From Mastigias papua (lineage: Eukaryota; Cnidaria; Scyphozoa; Rhizostomeae; Mastigiidae), in assembly GCA_964019165.1 (NCBI GenBank), contig OZ025273.1, forward strand, positions 2,128,501 to 2,192,500: DNA of 64,000 nt, in the 5' to 3' direction. This document shows positions 11,601-43,275 of this stretch, piece by piece (within the stretch, counting starts at the first letter, position 1; each line of letters opens with the position of its first letter). The notes under the pieces were generated by a model. That model was given only the letters and a program-made list of their open reading frames with translations, was not told where the DNA came from and ran no database searches. The translations under genes were made by a program, and so were the position numbers.

Positions 11601-14600
11601 CCAACACAAGGATATAATCCAAACGATTTGCAACAACCTGAAAAATCAAATGATCACATACATCCAATTGAGCCTCAGGTAGAAAACATTTAGGATTTTA
11701 ACATTTACAAAAAACAATCTGTCTTACAGTCCATTATTTCTTCTTATTAGGATTCAAATACCTGTCTTTATGACTACAAGATCAACCCTAAACCAATAGG
11801 CCATGTCATAAACAAAACCAACCGCAAAACAACGTAAAGCTAAAGAAACAAATGGGAAGGGATAAAGATGCTTTTAGAAATATATGACCTTACGTCATAT
11901 GTTAGTCAATACAAGTAAATACAAATGAAAGCGAAAGATATAGATCGCTAGAAACGCAAACACTATGGGCTGGTTTGACTACTTGAGAAAAACCCTCGAA
12001 ATTTAAAGCAAGAAAAAGATGGATAGTTCTAAATAGAATACAAAACAACGCAACTAAGTGAGCAAATGTTCAATCCCCTTGATCGCTTCATTTAAAGCAT
12101 CTCTATCAGTCAAAGTTATCATAGAAATAAGGTTGAAAGTGCGAAATAATCATGCAATATAATCCGAATCTAATCTGGACACAGTCTGGATAAAAACGTA
12201 TAGTAATCCTTTTATTATCTAAGCATAACCTAAACAAAATCTGATAATAATCTGAACACAATCTGAGCAAAACTGTATCATAACAAGAACAGAATCTGAT
12301 AACAATGAAGACCTAACCTAAAGACAATCTATATATAACCTGAAATAACCCTAGTACTTTGCTATTTAGCTTAAACATTGTCTGCATGCATAAAATATGA
12401 TTTGAACAAGGTGGGTTTCCAGACGACAAGAAAATTCTCTATGCTGAAAGAATGTCTTAAAAACCATACTTACGTCTTTCCAAATATTCCAGTGGCTCAA
12501 GAAACACCCAATCTCACCCATGGTCATCGGCCTTTGCGAACAAAATCAAACCCATAAATCAACTTATTGTTTTCAACTACAAATAATCAAACTTACATAT
12601 TTTCAAAACAGCTAGAAATATTTCAAATTCAACGCAGACTTGGTTAAGACGGGGGTTGAGGTTGGATTACCCGAAGACCAACCTCCTGATCCTTCCGCTA
12701 GGTTCATCTACAGTTTGCGTTAGTAAGAGTACGAGTCTAGAAAGAGTCTTGTCATAAGAATAGCTTTTACAACTTTCTTCCGTAAGCCATTCAGCAGGCC
12801 ATCCACGGTACGGATAGCAAAAAATGGAAGACAAAGGGAATTCTAGACCTCGCTATCATTCGCATAACTTTTATCATCCACCCCTAGGTATGCAATTTGA
12901 AATACAATATAAGAATTAAACTAATACTGTAAGTTGGTTGAAACTGAAATTTTCCCACTTTTTAAGATTTGCTACTGAGAATAGCTGGTCCGGTATAATA
13001 AGGAATGGCGGAGTGGGAATGAAGGGAAAAATCTTCGGATTGATAGCTGTACATCAAAACACATGTTATACTAAAATTCCCTTGGTGCAAGCTACCTTTC
13101 TAAATATGGATCTTGAAAATCTGTCATTGGTTGTATACCCATTTCGTCAATGATTTCTTTCGTCAAAGTCCTTTGAAAATAAAAAAAGAAGATAGCTCGA
13201 CAGAAAGTGCGAAGAGAACATGCAAACATAATTCTTGAATAAATGCAACTTGGAAGCATTTCTAAATCATATCGTGCAGCACAATTTTCAGTGCTTTTAA
13301 TGTGCAAGACCTATGAAGGCTGCACATGATTTGAGAAAACTTTGTGGAATTCCTTATAAATCGAAATTGATTCTATTCTACTCACTCATTACTGCCACTG
13401 TAATTTTCAATTTTGCTTTGCAAATTATAAGTTAGTTAAAGGCAACAAATTTCGAGGTGGATCACAGGAATGAAAAACACAAAAAGGCCAAAAATCCTCC
13501 TTGTATATCTTGCTTTGATACTAATCGAGCAGGAATGGCTGCACCAGACCACTGCGGTGCACCCGCTGCAAAGACAGCAGCATTAACTAGCATCCTGTTC
13601 ATATACAAAAGTCAATATGATCCTGTCTACATACAGTAGTTACCTTCCATCAACAGCATCCTGTTCATATACATACAAGCCAAGCTCTTCCAGTGACATC
13701 AACATTCTCTTTCGGCGATCAGGTCTTCTTGCCAGATTGATCATGTAGATCTGTAAAGGGAACGTTAAGAAGGCCATCAGATGTGCTGGTCCGTTCCAGA
13801 TGTGAGCGCAAGTAGCTTTTCCTGCACAACTTATTCATGCAAAATTTCCTTTACATAGGCCAGTCTCCTTCAGTAAGCTAGCCCACTTCAAATGAACAGT
13901 GAAACCCTAACAGCACAAAACTTTGCACTTAGCATCAAAGTTCAAGGCTTCAGGAGACTCCAGATGTAATTCCTCATTGCCCCCCTCCACTTCTAACCAA
14001 CAATTGGCCTTGGCAAACTCATATAAAAATGCCAATCTTTAAAATAGAAACAACAGCTGATATTTGGACAAGGCATTACTCACCTGATCAAATCCAAGAT
14101 TATCAATGGGCGGCGGTCGATGGTTTGTCAGGTTGGTTGCTATCAAGGGTTTGTTGTATGCTACAAAAATAGGCAACATCAGCTCACTTCAAACTAATGA
14201 TAAGGAAATCTAGTTAATAAAATTTTTACAATATTGCAAGAGCATTGAAGCAATGACAAACAGAGATTTAGATAAATGTAATGCAAAACGGGCCAAAATT
14301 TGGCCTAAACAACCCTATCCATATATCCATACGAAGTATTTGCAAATGTATTGGTGCTACATTCAACAAATTTACAAATTTCCCGTGGAGCTGAAGCCAT
14401 AATAGACTCTATTTTCACGCCCGCCACAATATCTATGACCTAATCCCTCGGAAAAGTTGCATTCCTTTCAGAAAAAAGCGTCTCTCGAACACGTATATTC
14501 AAGTAGTGGAGAAAAAATGCCAACAGAATCTAAAAACTTTTCGTTCAAGTAGATAGCTTTTTGAAAAAATGATTTCGTCTGACAACAAAAATTTGTGATT

Positions 14601-17600
14601 TGTCTAGAGTTTGTTCAAAAACTATAGACTGATATGTCATTTTGAGTTATTCATAAAATACCCAAACGGTTTGGATCCAGTGGGATAAGAGCAATAGAGA
14701 AATTGCGTGACTATTTCCGCATAGGGATGATGTTAATCTAGAGCTCACTATAAATGATATTGCATTGAATATATCAGCACACAGGAAAATATCCCACTTC
14801 AGATTTCTTGCCTATATTTAACTAGGCCAGCTAGTTAGAAAAGAGGCGCCACATTGTGTGATGTGCCGTTGTGAAAATAGCAGATAAACCAATTGGCTAT
14901 GTAACCCTGTTTTCAACATCACTCAGCTCTATGGCTTTATGGAAACGACTCTAGCACCTGTCCAAAACGCTGCAATCAAACAAAGGACATCTGAAATGCC
15001 TCATACCCATCCAGTCGATTTTGGCATCAGTGAAAGCAATCTGGTCGTCTTCCAAGCTCATTTCTGACGTCGCTGGACTTAACATTCTACCAAAATCTTC
15101 CTCATTCAAAACAAACAACTTGATGCCTAAAGACAGGTTTGACTTCATATATCATATAAATATAAATATATTCATATTCAAAAACGTGAAATAAAGAAGT
15201 AAATAAAAACTAATCAAGGACATAAAACTAATTAAGGAGGAGTCCTGTCATCAAGTTAGAAACATTTCATACGATATAAGGTAAAGTCCTAGCTGTAGCT
15301 GGCAGAATCTGAAAGGATTTAGGGTGGATAAAAAGTGGACCTATATGGTCCTTCTGTATGTAGAAAATAACGGGTGAAAGTGAAGATCAGCGCATTATAA
15401 CGTACTTTCCCTTGAACATGATTAAAATTACCGGAAATAACACTAGAAAGTGAAGTCAAATGAAGGATAAGTGAGATGTTCAAATTTTTTCCACGTTTCT
15501 CATATTCGGAGCAAGATTTGTTAGAGATGAAGAAGACAGTGTTCAAAGAAGATATGTTACTTAGCAAATCTTCAAAGATACCAACGTTTTATTCACTAAA
15601 AGCTAGCAATGCTTCGTTGCCAATATCAATATAATACAAAGGATTAATAAAACATGGATGAACAGGATAGTGCTCGTTTGTTGGTGCATCACAGAGTCCT
15701 ATTATGTAAGCCACCACTCGAAAAGTGACTGAAAGATTGTTCACAGTCCATCTAGCCAGCATCCAATGAATCGGTGGTAGAAAGGGAAGATAGAGGCGGC
15801 AAGAAAAGGAACTGTCCTGAGCATCCCAGCCATATATAGGCAGTAAAAATAATGTACAAACTTGCTTGAACACAACTGCGGACACCAGTTCGATACATAC
15901 CAGCTTTCCTGGCTGAGAATGCAAACACCAAGATATCGTCAACTTCACCAGAGTAATCCTGAGGAGGAGGATAATACTGCAGATTGTCGGTGGAGTAATA
16001 CTGCAAATCTATCAAATACGTTGAATGGATCATAGGAACTTCAAAGCATCCTTTCTTCTCTCTCTTCAAAATCGGGAGGTAATCTGGCGTTCTTTTATAG
16101 TATCCCTGAAAAGAAAAATTGCTAAGTGTTAATTAACAAGTAAATAGATTTTTGACTTCAAAGTTGCAAACTAGAACATGACATTCTACAAAAACAAGCA
16201 TTGTTTCATCAAGTAGAAGAATAGGGCCTTTTCAACTCCACTGAACAGTGCAGGAACTAAGCGCAAATGTCGCGTTTCCCTAAAAGTTCTCCTCAATTTC
16301 ATGGGGGTACTTAGGGTCGGCCTCTTTCAATTTTGAGGGGAAGGGTAGCCAGGGGTGTAGAAGAAGGGGGCTCGGGGGTTCAGACTCACTGTACCACCAG
16401 CTTGCAATAAAGTGCTGGTGCTTCTGGATGTGTACAACGTTTGTATTTGCCGCAGCCTTCAAACCAGAAAGAGCGCCCACCCAAGGAAAAAATTTAGCTT
16501 TACACCACTGAGGAAAGCCCCTCATTCTTATGGGCAGTAGGGCAGGCCTCATAATAATGAAAAATGATATCATACGTTAACCATTGTTGGGAAAGGCATT
16601 CTCCATAACACAAACGTAATAGCAAACATCTCAAACTTTGATAAAACAGGCAGGGAATCTTTCGAGGATTTTCGCATAATTGTCTGCCTAGTAAACGGAT
16701 TAGATCATTCGCTTTAGAAGGCGCAATGGGATCGTGACAATTTCCGCTAGTAAATTACTATTGCGATGAAAGGGTGGGGCTAAAATATATAATTACATTG
16801 TTGAATTAACGGATTAAGAAATTAGGAATAACACACTATACTTAACTGGAACCTCACAAAGGAAAACCTACAGATACCCTATCAATCATAGTGTTGTTTT
16901 CTCAAGTAAGATTGAGACGAATTTCTAATTACATAAAGACTCTCCTTCATAACATCTGGCAGAGTTATACGATAGCGGTGGGTTCATATTAGCAAAAGTA
17001 TCTAAAAAATTCAAATAAAAACAAGATACACAGAAAGCGGCTCATTTTTACTGACATTCTCATCCATTCCACACCAGTAATTCGCGTATGTCGTCTCATT
17101 GTGAAAGGTCTTGATCATTGGAGCGATGACAGCCCTGCGGGTAAAATAAGCAGAAACTTTAGAGATACTCAGAGGGATAGATTGGAATATCGAAGGAAAT
17201 CTCACCTAGATATACCCAATATATTTAATCTAGCACGATTACACTTATATGATAAAAAATAAATTCTGAGTGGCTAACTAATCCATGGAAACATTAAAGA
17301 AATGGAAACATTGTAGACAGTCTGTGGGAAAAATTTGTTCTAAAGAAATTGCATGGTGGGTGTCTCGATTCATTCTGTGAATTCATCTCATAAAACAGTT
17401 TAATTATTCCAATAGGCAATCTAGTAACAAAATTTGATACACAAGCAGGACTTCGAAAACAATTGAAAAGAATAAGTTAATCCATTAGGGGCTGTTCAAT
17501 AACTACGTCACCCTGAAATTGCCATTTTGAACCACCCACCCCCCCAGCGTCACGCTTTGAATCACGAAGAACGAGTAGAACTACCATAAGGATAGGCCTG

Positions 17601-20600
17601 TCGTTATGAGAAGTACCCACCCCCTAGGCATGACATACTTATTGAACAGCCCCTTAAACTAACAAAGTATTTCATTTGTTGATATCTCCAAGAAAGTTCT
17701 AGTAAGAGTACCCAGGAGAGTACTTAAAAAGACGTTTGATTTACAGGGGAGCTAAATCCACATACCAAATGCCCACTGGGCGTGTTATAAGTAGCACTTT
17801 GTAAAAATATGACCTTCTAAAAGCCCCCCTTTGCAGGTCTGAACAGGCAAGTGGACTTAGAAAGCAGAGTAGAATGTCAGAAGAAGCGTATGTAAAGGGG
17901 GGTGGGGCTGATTCCTTGAACCTAGCAGTCATGAGAGGCTGCAATGTAATGATACACTACATAGTCATGGTTGCCACAGAAAATGAAAAGCAAAATTTCC
18001 TGACTTTTACATGATCAACAAAGGTGGTGCCAGCCACCACAGACTGGGGGACTTTAGCAGCCTATGTCCATTAAACATCACATTCTATGTGGCCACACCA
18101 AATTTACTGCAAGGATGTTGATTATCTCACAATTGCAGGACAATGGCATGCAATAAAGACATGGCAAAAGTGTGATAAGTATGATGGATAGGTGTCCACA
18201 CCATTAAGACTAAAACATAATATCAGATTGTGGTATGGAAACCAAAAGGCAAATGCTAACTTAAAATTATGCCCTGACTTTTCTCTGGCTTACACCCTTT
18301 TTCAACAAATTTCCCTGACTTATCCAGGTTTCACTGACTTTTCTAAAAAAATGGACATCTTTCCAGGTCTTTCAGATTCTGTGGCAACTATGATTGTCCA
18401 ATAAAAGCATGGTTTCCTTGGAGTATATCACTCACAGACAATACTATAATACCATCTCAATGAATGACTCAAGAGAGGATCAAATTCTAAAAACCACAGA
18501 TCATATCACAATATTGAAAATAACTTGTTATAAATGTCCATTATTCTATCAATTACTTTTAAACATGGAATGTCAAATGAAGAATTTTCCTCCATCACTA
18601 TCATATCAGTCACTATTAATCATCAATCACCATGAATCACAATGAATCATCATCAATCATCAAATCATTGATATCACTGATTTACAATGAGGCACAGAGC
18701 CAATTTCCAAAGCTAAAGAAATTCTCAAGCACTTCTGCTTTTACTCTTCAAAGAAAATATTGTCAAAACAAGTTTTCAAAACAATCCCAGCAATAAAGAA
18801 GATTAACTCAAGATAAAGTGATATTCCTTCAAACTGTTGTCTTTCATAAGATGTGTTATTCCCAACAATACATACTTAAAGAAGTCCACTATCTCTAAAT
18901 ATTTAGAGGCCATACAAAACTTTTCACCAAACAATACGATATTATGATAACAAATCAAACGAAAAGCTTACTTTCTTTGGGCCATCAATGCACGCAGTGT
19001 ATTTTGATTCAGCAAGAAGTTGTCACAGTCCACAAACTACATAGGAAAAAGATCCCAAGGTAAAGAATTACCCAGTAACTTAAAAAAGCAAGACTTTTCA
19101 ATAAGTAGAAGAAAACATCTTATGAGTACAGTAGCAAGTGCTGATGCCCTTCATCTCTATTGGTCTCTGGACACTGACCAATTGCTTTCTGTTTTAGTTT
19201 TCTTTGAATTCACTTTCTCCTATGACTGTCTCTTCCAGAGATGGAGCCATTCTTATCTAGATATGCACAGAAAGAACACCCCAAAAGTAATTGATATTGG
19301 AAATGACAAATACTCCCTGATTCCATGACAAACTTTTGATCACATAATTGCAAACTAATTGCATTTCATAGCACTACTGCTCCATTCATGGCTAATGCTA
19401 TAGTCAAAAGCACCAGAAAATCCAACATCTTATTATTGTGGTTGTATTGTAAACTACAAACATCATCAAGAAACATGACTGAATTTCTGTGTGATCTGTT
19501 CTAAGTAGAACATAATTCAGAACAAAAATATTTACAATTAGCAAATTTCTTAGAGGATATATGCCCTAAGAGAGCATTTCCCAAGAATATAAGCACCTCT
19601 TTATTGTAATTTGGATGCCAAATAGGATTACAAACCATTAGGAGTGATTACTACAAACAAAGCAAATTTCTATTTATCAAAATGACACAGTGTAAAGCTA
19701 TTAAATTTTGATTTTCATACGGCATTTTAAATGAGTAACACTAAAAAATGACTTTTTAAGGGGGGGGGGGTTTAAGAATGTCTCACCAATAAGTAATCAA
19801 CTCCAAGGCCTCTGGCTTCATCCAGTGCATTTTGTCTCAAACGTGCCAATTGTTTGTATCGACTAGGCACCCAATCATTTGGTCCTGTGGAATCCAGATA
19901 TGTTTGATCACTTGTATTGACTTGTAATTTTATATCTTTATACATTAACTTAGCATGTTTAGTCCACTCTTTCAACCTCTGTTCTGTCTTGTCTTTATTG
20001 TGATCTGTTTGAATGCTGTAAACAGAGTAAAGAAAAGAAACTCAGGAAAACAAACTCTACATAATCAATGTCATTATCGTCACCATCATCACCATCATTA
20101 CCATCATCATCATCATCACCATCATCACCATCATCACCATCATCATCATCATTTGGATCATTAGTATCAATATCATCATTAATATAACCATAATCAACAT
20201 CCATCACCAGCATCAATCATCATTCATCATCATAATCATCAATATAATCATATATTTTAAGTGATTGACTTCTATCTCAAGTAAGTCTCAAATCTTTCCT
20301 GATAATTCATCTGACCACCTAGGCACATATCCTGAAGGAAACAGAGCCCCATAGTGTGCTGCAGCTCAACAATATGTATGAAACCTTAAAGGATATTTTA
20401 TGACTACAAATAAATAAGACTTCAGGCAAATAATTAAAGCTCAATTACATAAAATAAAGTAACACAACATAACATAACATATCACATTACAGGCTGTCTG
20501 TAACAGATCACTACAAATTGTTCATTGTTAGGGAGGTGCTCCTGAAAAACAACAATGCAATTTAAAAGTGTAAGCTATATTTGACATTTTCCATGTTCTG

Positions 20601-21871
20601 CTTCCACTTACACAAAGAAACATGATTATTATCATTATATATAGGAAGATCTTTGTCATTGGACAGAATACCTCACATGTATAAATTGCCAGTAACAGCT
20701 CCTCAAGTACCACTTAAAAGTCATTCAAAGTCACTTAATGAGCACTTTACAGTTATATGTGGATGATGATGTGAAATTTATTGGATCATATTGATAGGGT
20801 TATGCTAAGGACAATTCTATTTTGCTTCCTCTGGTAGAAGGGAATTTGGCCCAAAAATCTCTCGATACAAAGCCTCAAAAGTCATAGGGGTTTTATTGAC
20901 TCAACTGAATTGAATACACTGGGTCGAAAAAAACAATAAAGAACTGGTAGAAATTGAGCCCAAAGACTACATAGTTCTTTAGCATGCATGGAAAATGAAA
21001 TTTTTCTCTGAGATGATAGAAACCTCATTCAACAATGTTTCTCATATACTCAATCAATAATAAGATACAGCTAATCCTCACAAATATATTAACTAAAGTA
21101 CATCAGACTATATGCATGAATTTTTTAAATCCTTTGCAATTAAAACATTTCTTGTCAACAGTTGGTTCAAAGCAGTTTCTATGAAAAAACTATCCACAAA
21201 AACTAACCTTACAGGATTTTATATAAGAATATATTATCATGAAAATGTTTTGTGGGTATTATCGTATCATATTAATGTCTTCTGTGCTATTCAATTAACC
21301 ATATGTACCATATCAAACGACGTTTATTACTGTACATTTATTGAAATATTCAATGGTTTTCTACGTATTGCAATTCCGAATTGCCGGAGAGGGGAAACAA
21401 TACCCTAGGAACAATACAACAAACATCGAGTCGAGAAGGTAGAAATAAACTTATTTGTTTTACTACACAGCAGCTCATGGGCATCATTTCCTCATAAGTC
21501 ACATATCCACAAATCAAATTAAGAAGCCCTTAGCTATAATTTCCGTCGAGTATCGGTGTGAAATAGCATGGTCATATACTTCGAGAGGTAGTCCAGGTTT
21601 GGGCCTAACAAAATGGAACAAAATGCAATCGAAATACTTACAAAATAGAAATGTGACTCTTTGGATAGTTGAGTCTTTCAATGTAACCAAGATAGGTTGG
21701 CAGCGTCTTCTCTTCATTTCGCGCGATAATCGACAAAAGTAAATTTGGCGTTTGTCCGAGTTCATTCAAAACTATTGGCGACTCAGTCACACCACTACTT
21801 ATCTCTTCGCATTTTGTAGATGAGGTTAATAAAACGACTATACCTATTGTAAAACTAAGGAGCAACTGCAT
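8659..21871 (-). CDS. COLGALT1: Procollagen galactosyltransferase (COLGALT family), complete, 13 exons
   Basis: Transfers galactose to hydroxylysine of collagen in the endoplasmic reticulum (known for the family). Coding exons, 5' to 3' on the minus strand: 21871-21642, 20015-19787, 19036-18972, 17134-17056, 16105-15901, 15126-15007, 14160-14084, 13750-13644, 13170-13096, 12531-12474, 11637-11504, 10215-10012, 8917-8659. They join in phase at every junction and give 613 codons plus stop, close to about 620 for vertebrate COLGALT1. Seen: a signal peptide starting [21 protein letters not shown]; a first DxD (VDCDN, about residues 156-158); [22 protein letters not shown]; the GT25 signature [15 protein letters not shown] (about 337); a second acidic motif LEDDIRFE (about 427); YSYWTLAY; and [16 protein letters not shown] near the end. 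The C-terminus is QGDL, not a clear KDEL-type signal. An in-frame ATG lies eight codons upstream (21895); the inner one gives the better signal peptide. The exon-4 donor is GTCAGT. Confidence 0.95.
9318..9390 (+). tRNA. tRNA-like sequence with anticodon TCA (opal); probably a tRNA pseudogene or SINE head
   Basis: It folds as a standard cloverleaf. The 7-bp acceptor stem (GGCCCGA with TCGGGTC) contains one G-T pair. The D arm is GCTC/GAGC. The anticodon stem is CTGAT/GTCAG with loop GTTCAAT, which puts TCA (9351-9353) at the anticodon. The T arm has loop TTCGAAT and a stem with one A-C mismatch. The length (73 nt) and short variable arm exclude selenocysteine tRNA, the normal reader of UGA. 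A and B boxes for RNA polymerase III are well kept. It lies antisense in the last intron of the galactosyltransferase gene. The T-stem mismatch and opal anticodon favour a decayed or SINE-type copy over a working suppressor. Confidence 0.6.
11205..11460. repeat. ATATG/ATATGAT-type microsatellite in a COLGALT intron
   Basis: An imperfect tandem array of 5- to 7-bp units (GATAT, ATGATAT and TTGATATGA variants) lying directly downstream of exon 11 on the minus strand. It has no coding meaning; the reading frames across it are repetitive artefacts. Confidence 0.9.
12170..12360. repeat. Diffuse low-complexity repeat based on 'aatctgaac'
   Basis: Variants of AATCTGAACA/AATCTGATAA recur irregularly about ten times in an intron of the galactosyltransferase gene. 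This looks like an old, diverged minisatellite. Confidence 0.4.
17488..17653. mobile_element. PIF/Harbinger-type MITE, 166 bp, TSD TTA
   Basis: The left end GGGGCTGTTCAATAACTACG is mirrored at the right end (reverse complement GGGGCTGTTCAATAAGTATG), giving inverted repeats of about 22 bp with few mismatches. TTA flanks both sides (17485-17487 and 17654-17656). A 3-bp TWA duplication and a GGG start are typical of PIF/Harbinger elements. No transposase is present, so it is non-autonomous. It lies in an intron of the galactosyltransferase gene. Confidence 0.75.
17966..18394. mobile_element. Probable hAT-like MITE with 'GTTGCCACAGAA' inverted ends
   Basis: The left end CATGGTTGCCACAGAAAATG is mirrored at the right end (reverse complement CATAGTTGCCACAGAATCTG). 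The interior is rich in phrases such as CCTGACTTTTC, which recur at 29735-29830 and 34785-34873 in PRRC2 introns. I could not see a convincing 8-bp target duplication. It lies in an intron of the galactosyltransferase gene. Confidence 0.5.
18590..18670. repeat. Imperfect ATCA/ATGAATC low-complexity run
   Basis: A short run of ATCATCAATCA-type units in a galactosyltransferase intron. It has no coding value. Confidence 0.5.
20070..20250. repeat. (ATC/CAT)n microsatellite
   Basis: An imperfect trinucleotide array, CATCATCACCATCATC and variants, in the first intron of the galactosyltransferase gene just upstream (in gene sense) of exon 2. Poly-His and poly-Asp reading frames here are repeat artefacts. 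Confidence 0.9.
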
Positions 21872-21895
21872 ATTTGTGTGGCTATCTAAAATCAA

Positions 21896-22976
21896 TACTA
21901 CCTCTCTCTCCCTAGCTGAGCAACAGTCTGTCCGTTTTGATAGATGTAGTCAATCTAATTGAAAACAATTCCATTTTATAACTTCCCCTCAGGAAATTAA
22001 GACATGAATTGGCGCATGCGCATCCCATCACACTGAGCATTTGCTGCTGGTCCCACGTTCTGAATTTTTGGCCTGTTTAAGAGGGCACTCACCAACACTT
22101 ACCATGGGCCATCACGTTTATGGCCGCCTCACGGTTTAATCTCCTACGTAAAAAGTAAAAATGTAAGATACTGCCATGGTGAATTCAGAGATGCAAGAGG
22201 AACGACAGGTTTTCCCCTGCCTCTTTCTAGGGGAGTAGTCTGGATGGCAGATCTCTGCCCTGGGCAAACTTACATTCCAGGTTGAGCTTGTTGAAGTTGT
22301 TACGGATTGTTGACACTTGAAATAAAAACTATTCTATAGTTTAGATGACCCTAAAGCGTCGATGGTTGTATAGGCCAAATCTCGAGCTGTGAACTGAGGT
22401 CGGAGGCCCCTGAAGTAAGTTTGATCACACCCTTGTTCGCATTTGGCGACAACATTTTCTAGCTGACAACTCATATTCTCAACATGGGTGAGAACCATAA
22501 TTTCATCCTCAACATGCGATTGAAACCGTCCAAGCTTTCGATTATAAGCAAATTCCAACATTCAGGGGCGTATCTTCTAGAGAAGTGGGGTGGTGACACT
22601 ACCCCTATATTTCCAAAAAAGTAAAATTATAAGCATATTTTCAAAGGTGTAGTATATTTATGTTGATTTTATTGCATTGGAAGAATTTGTTTCATAACCA
22701 AATACGAAGCAAAGAACTATTAAACAATTTTTGTGAGAAGACGCATGCGATTGATTCTCATACATTTAAATTGCTACTGATGCTGACTGAAGCTTTACCT
22801 GAAATGTCTTGGGAAAATAAGGGCAAAATCTCTGACAATTCTCAATACGCCACTGGCAACATTTGTGCATGATGAGACCTAGCACATTAAACTGAGTTCA
22901 TGATTGTCAAACTTAGTGTACAGAACGTCGAAATGATCATAAAGCTGTTGCATGACTTCGCTAAAATGGAAATGCA
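21896..22976. other. Intergenic region upstream of the galactosyltransferase gene
   Basis: Contains the 5' flank of the galactosyltransferase gene. The sequence GGCGCATGCGCATCCC at about 22012-22025 resembles an NRF1 site (GCGCATGCGC) and could be part of its promoter. Otherwise I see only short unrecognised frames (for example 22334-22561 minus and 22660-22872 plus). Confidence 0.4.
22010..22024. promoter_or_regulatory. NRF1-like palindrome in the presumed COLGALT promoter
   Basis: The sequence TTGGCGCATGCGCATCC contains the palindromic NRF1 core GCGCATGCGC. It lies about 140 bp upstream of the galactosyltransferase start codon on the minus strand, a usual distance for a CpG-type housekeeping promoter. 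Function is inferred from the motif only. Confidence 0.4.
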
Positions 22977-22979
22977 TCA

Positions 22980-23160
22980 CGTAATCAGCTTCCGACGGTT
23001 CATACTCTGACGAGTGTCGCAATCGCAATCCGACGGTTCATACTCTGACGAGTGTCGGACGAAAAAAGCTTTCAGTATGCTTAAAGAATGTTCCCGCTTT
23101 TTCGTGCTATAGTGAAGTTCTGTAGTACCAACAGACTTTTCACTAATCAGCTTCCATACG
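22980..23160 (+). mobile_element. 3' remnant of a Penelope-like element
   Basis: About 160 bp here matches the sequence at 60484-60600, which lies just downstream of a Penelope-like GIY-YIG coding remnant. Shared phrases include CATACTCTGA, AGCTTT, CAGTATGC, GTGAAGTT and GTAGTACCAAC. A 29-bp direct repeat (22991-23019 and 23029-23057) duplicates the start of the ribozyme. No coding sequence adjoins it. I infer a truncated copy of the same family in the same orientation. Confidence 0.65.
23039..23079 (+). ncRNA. Hammerhead ribozyme (type I), apparently intact
   Basis: All parts of a minimal type I hammerhead are present in order. Stem I is CATACT (23039-23044) with AGTATG (23074-23079), six perfect pairs. 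The core box CTGACGA is at 23045-23051. A short stem II region is at 23052-23060 (GT..AC plus one G-G mismatch). The second core box GAAA is at 23061-23064. Stem III is AAA/TTT around loop AGC (23064-23072). C17 is at 23073, giving the cleavable triplet TTC. Tiny stem III hammerheads of this kind are known from Penelope-like elements. The weak stem II leaves catalytic rate uncertain. Confidence 0.7.
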
Positions 23161-23700
23161 TCACTAACAACAATGAGAAATATGGACACAAGATACAAAC
23201 ACCAAATTGAAGCAAGTTTCACTTGTACTCGCAAAAAATCCTGTGACATTTTTAACAGCCACAGCCATGTTAAAAAGCAGTAATCTAAATAGAGATCCAT
23301 GCTGCAAAGTGTATGATTACAGAGCAGCAATAATGCTACATGAAACAATAACTCATTCTCGCACACAAATTTTAACGAACGTTCAAAACAAATCTTAGAA
23401 TTAATCTATTCGAGTAACAACGTCTCTAACTACCAAATAGTGTACAGAAATAAATTATAAGTACAGTCACATGTCTGTTCACTTTCGGCTACCCAGAAAA
23501 ACCATATGCGAACAGAACGCTCGTAATATTATAACAATGTCCACCTCGTCTAACACGTTTTTGATTTGGGCCTGCTGTAATGAACGAATCACATATCTTT
23601 CAGATCTAGTTATAATTATCAAGTTGCTAAGTACTGAATCGATAACATAAAATCAAATGATTGGTAACAATAATTATCTTGCCGTTCACAAATTCTAAAT

Positions 23701-43135
<19,435 letters not shown>

Positions 43136-43199
43136 TCTGAAAAACCGCTAAGAGCCTGTGTGAATATCATGTATGTAGCTTTTAGCACACCAGAACGTG

Positions 43200-43275
43200 C
43201 CGGTCTCTGCAAAATAAAACAACGTCACCTCAATCTTGGTCAAACGCAAAGCGAAAATGGCGGAAAACAAAGCAG
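43200..43275 (-). promoter_or_regulatory. Presumed PRRC2 promoter / 5' leader with YY1-like motif
   Basis: AAAATGGCGGAA (43254-43264 as read on plus; CGCCATTTT in gene sense) matches the YY1 consensus AAnATGGCGnC and lies about 120 bp upstream of the PRRC2 start codon. CAACGTCACC nearby (about 43221) gives a CRE-like half site. A splice acceptor (TTTTTCAG) one base before the ATG suggests that a non-coding first exon starts in or above this region. The assignment rests on motifs only. Confidence 0.4.

Noticed and set aside
19955..20216. Poly-His / poly-Asp reading frames
   Set aside because: Caused by an (ATC)n microsatellite in a COLGALT intron.
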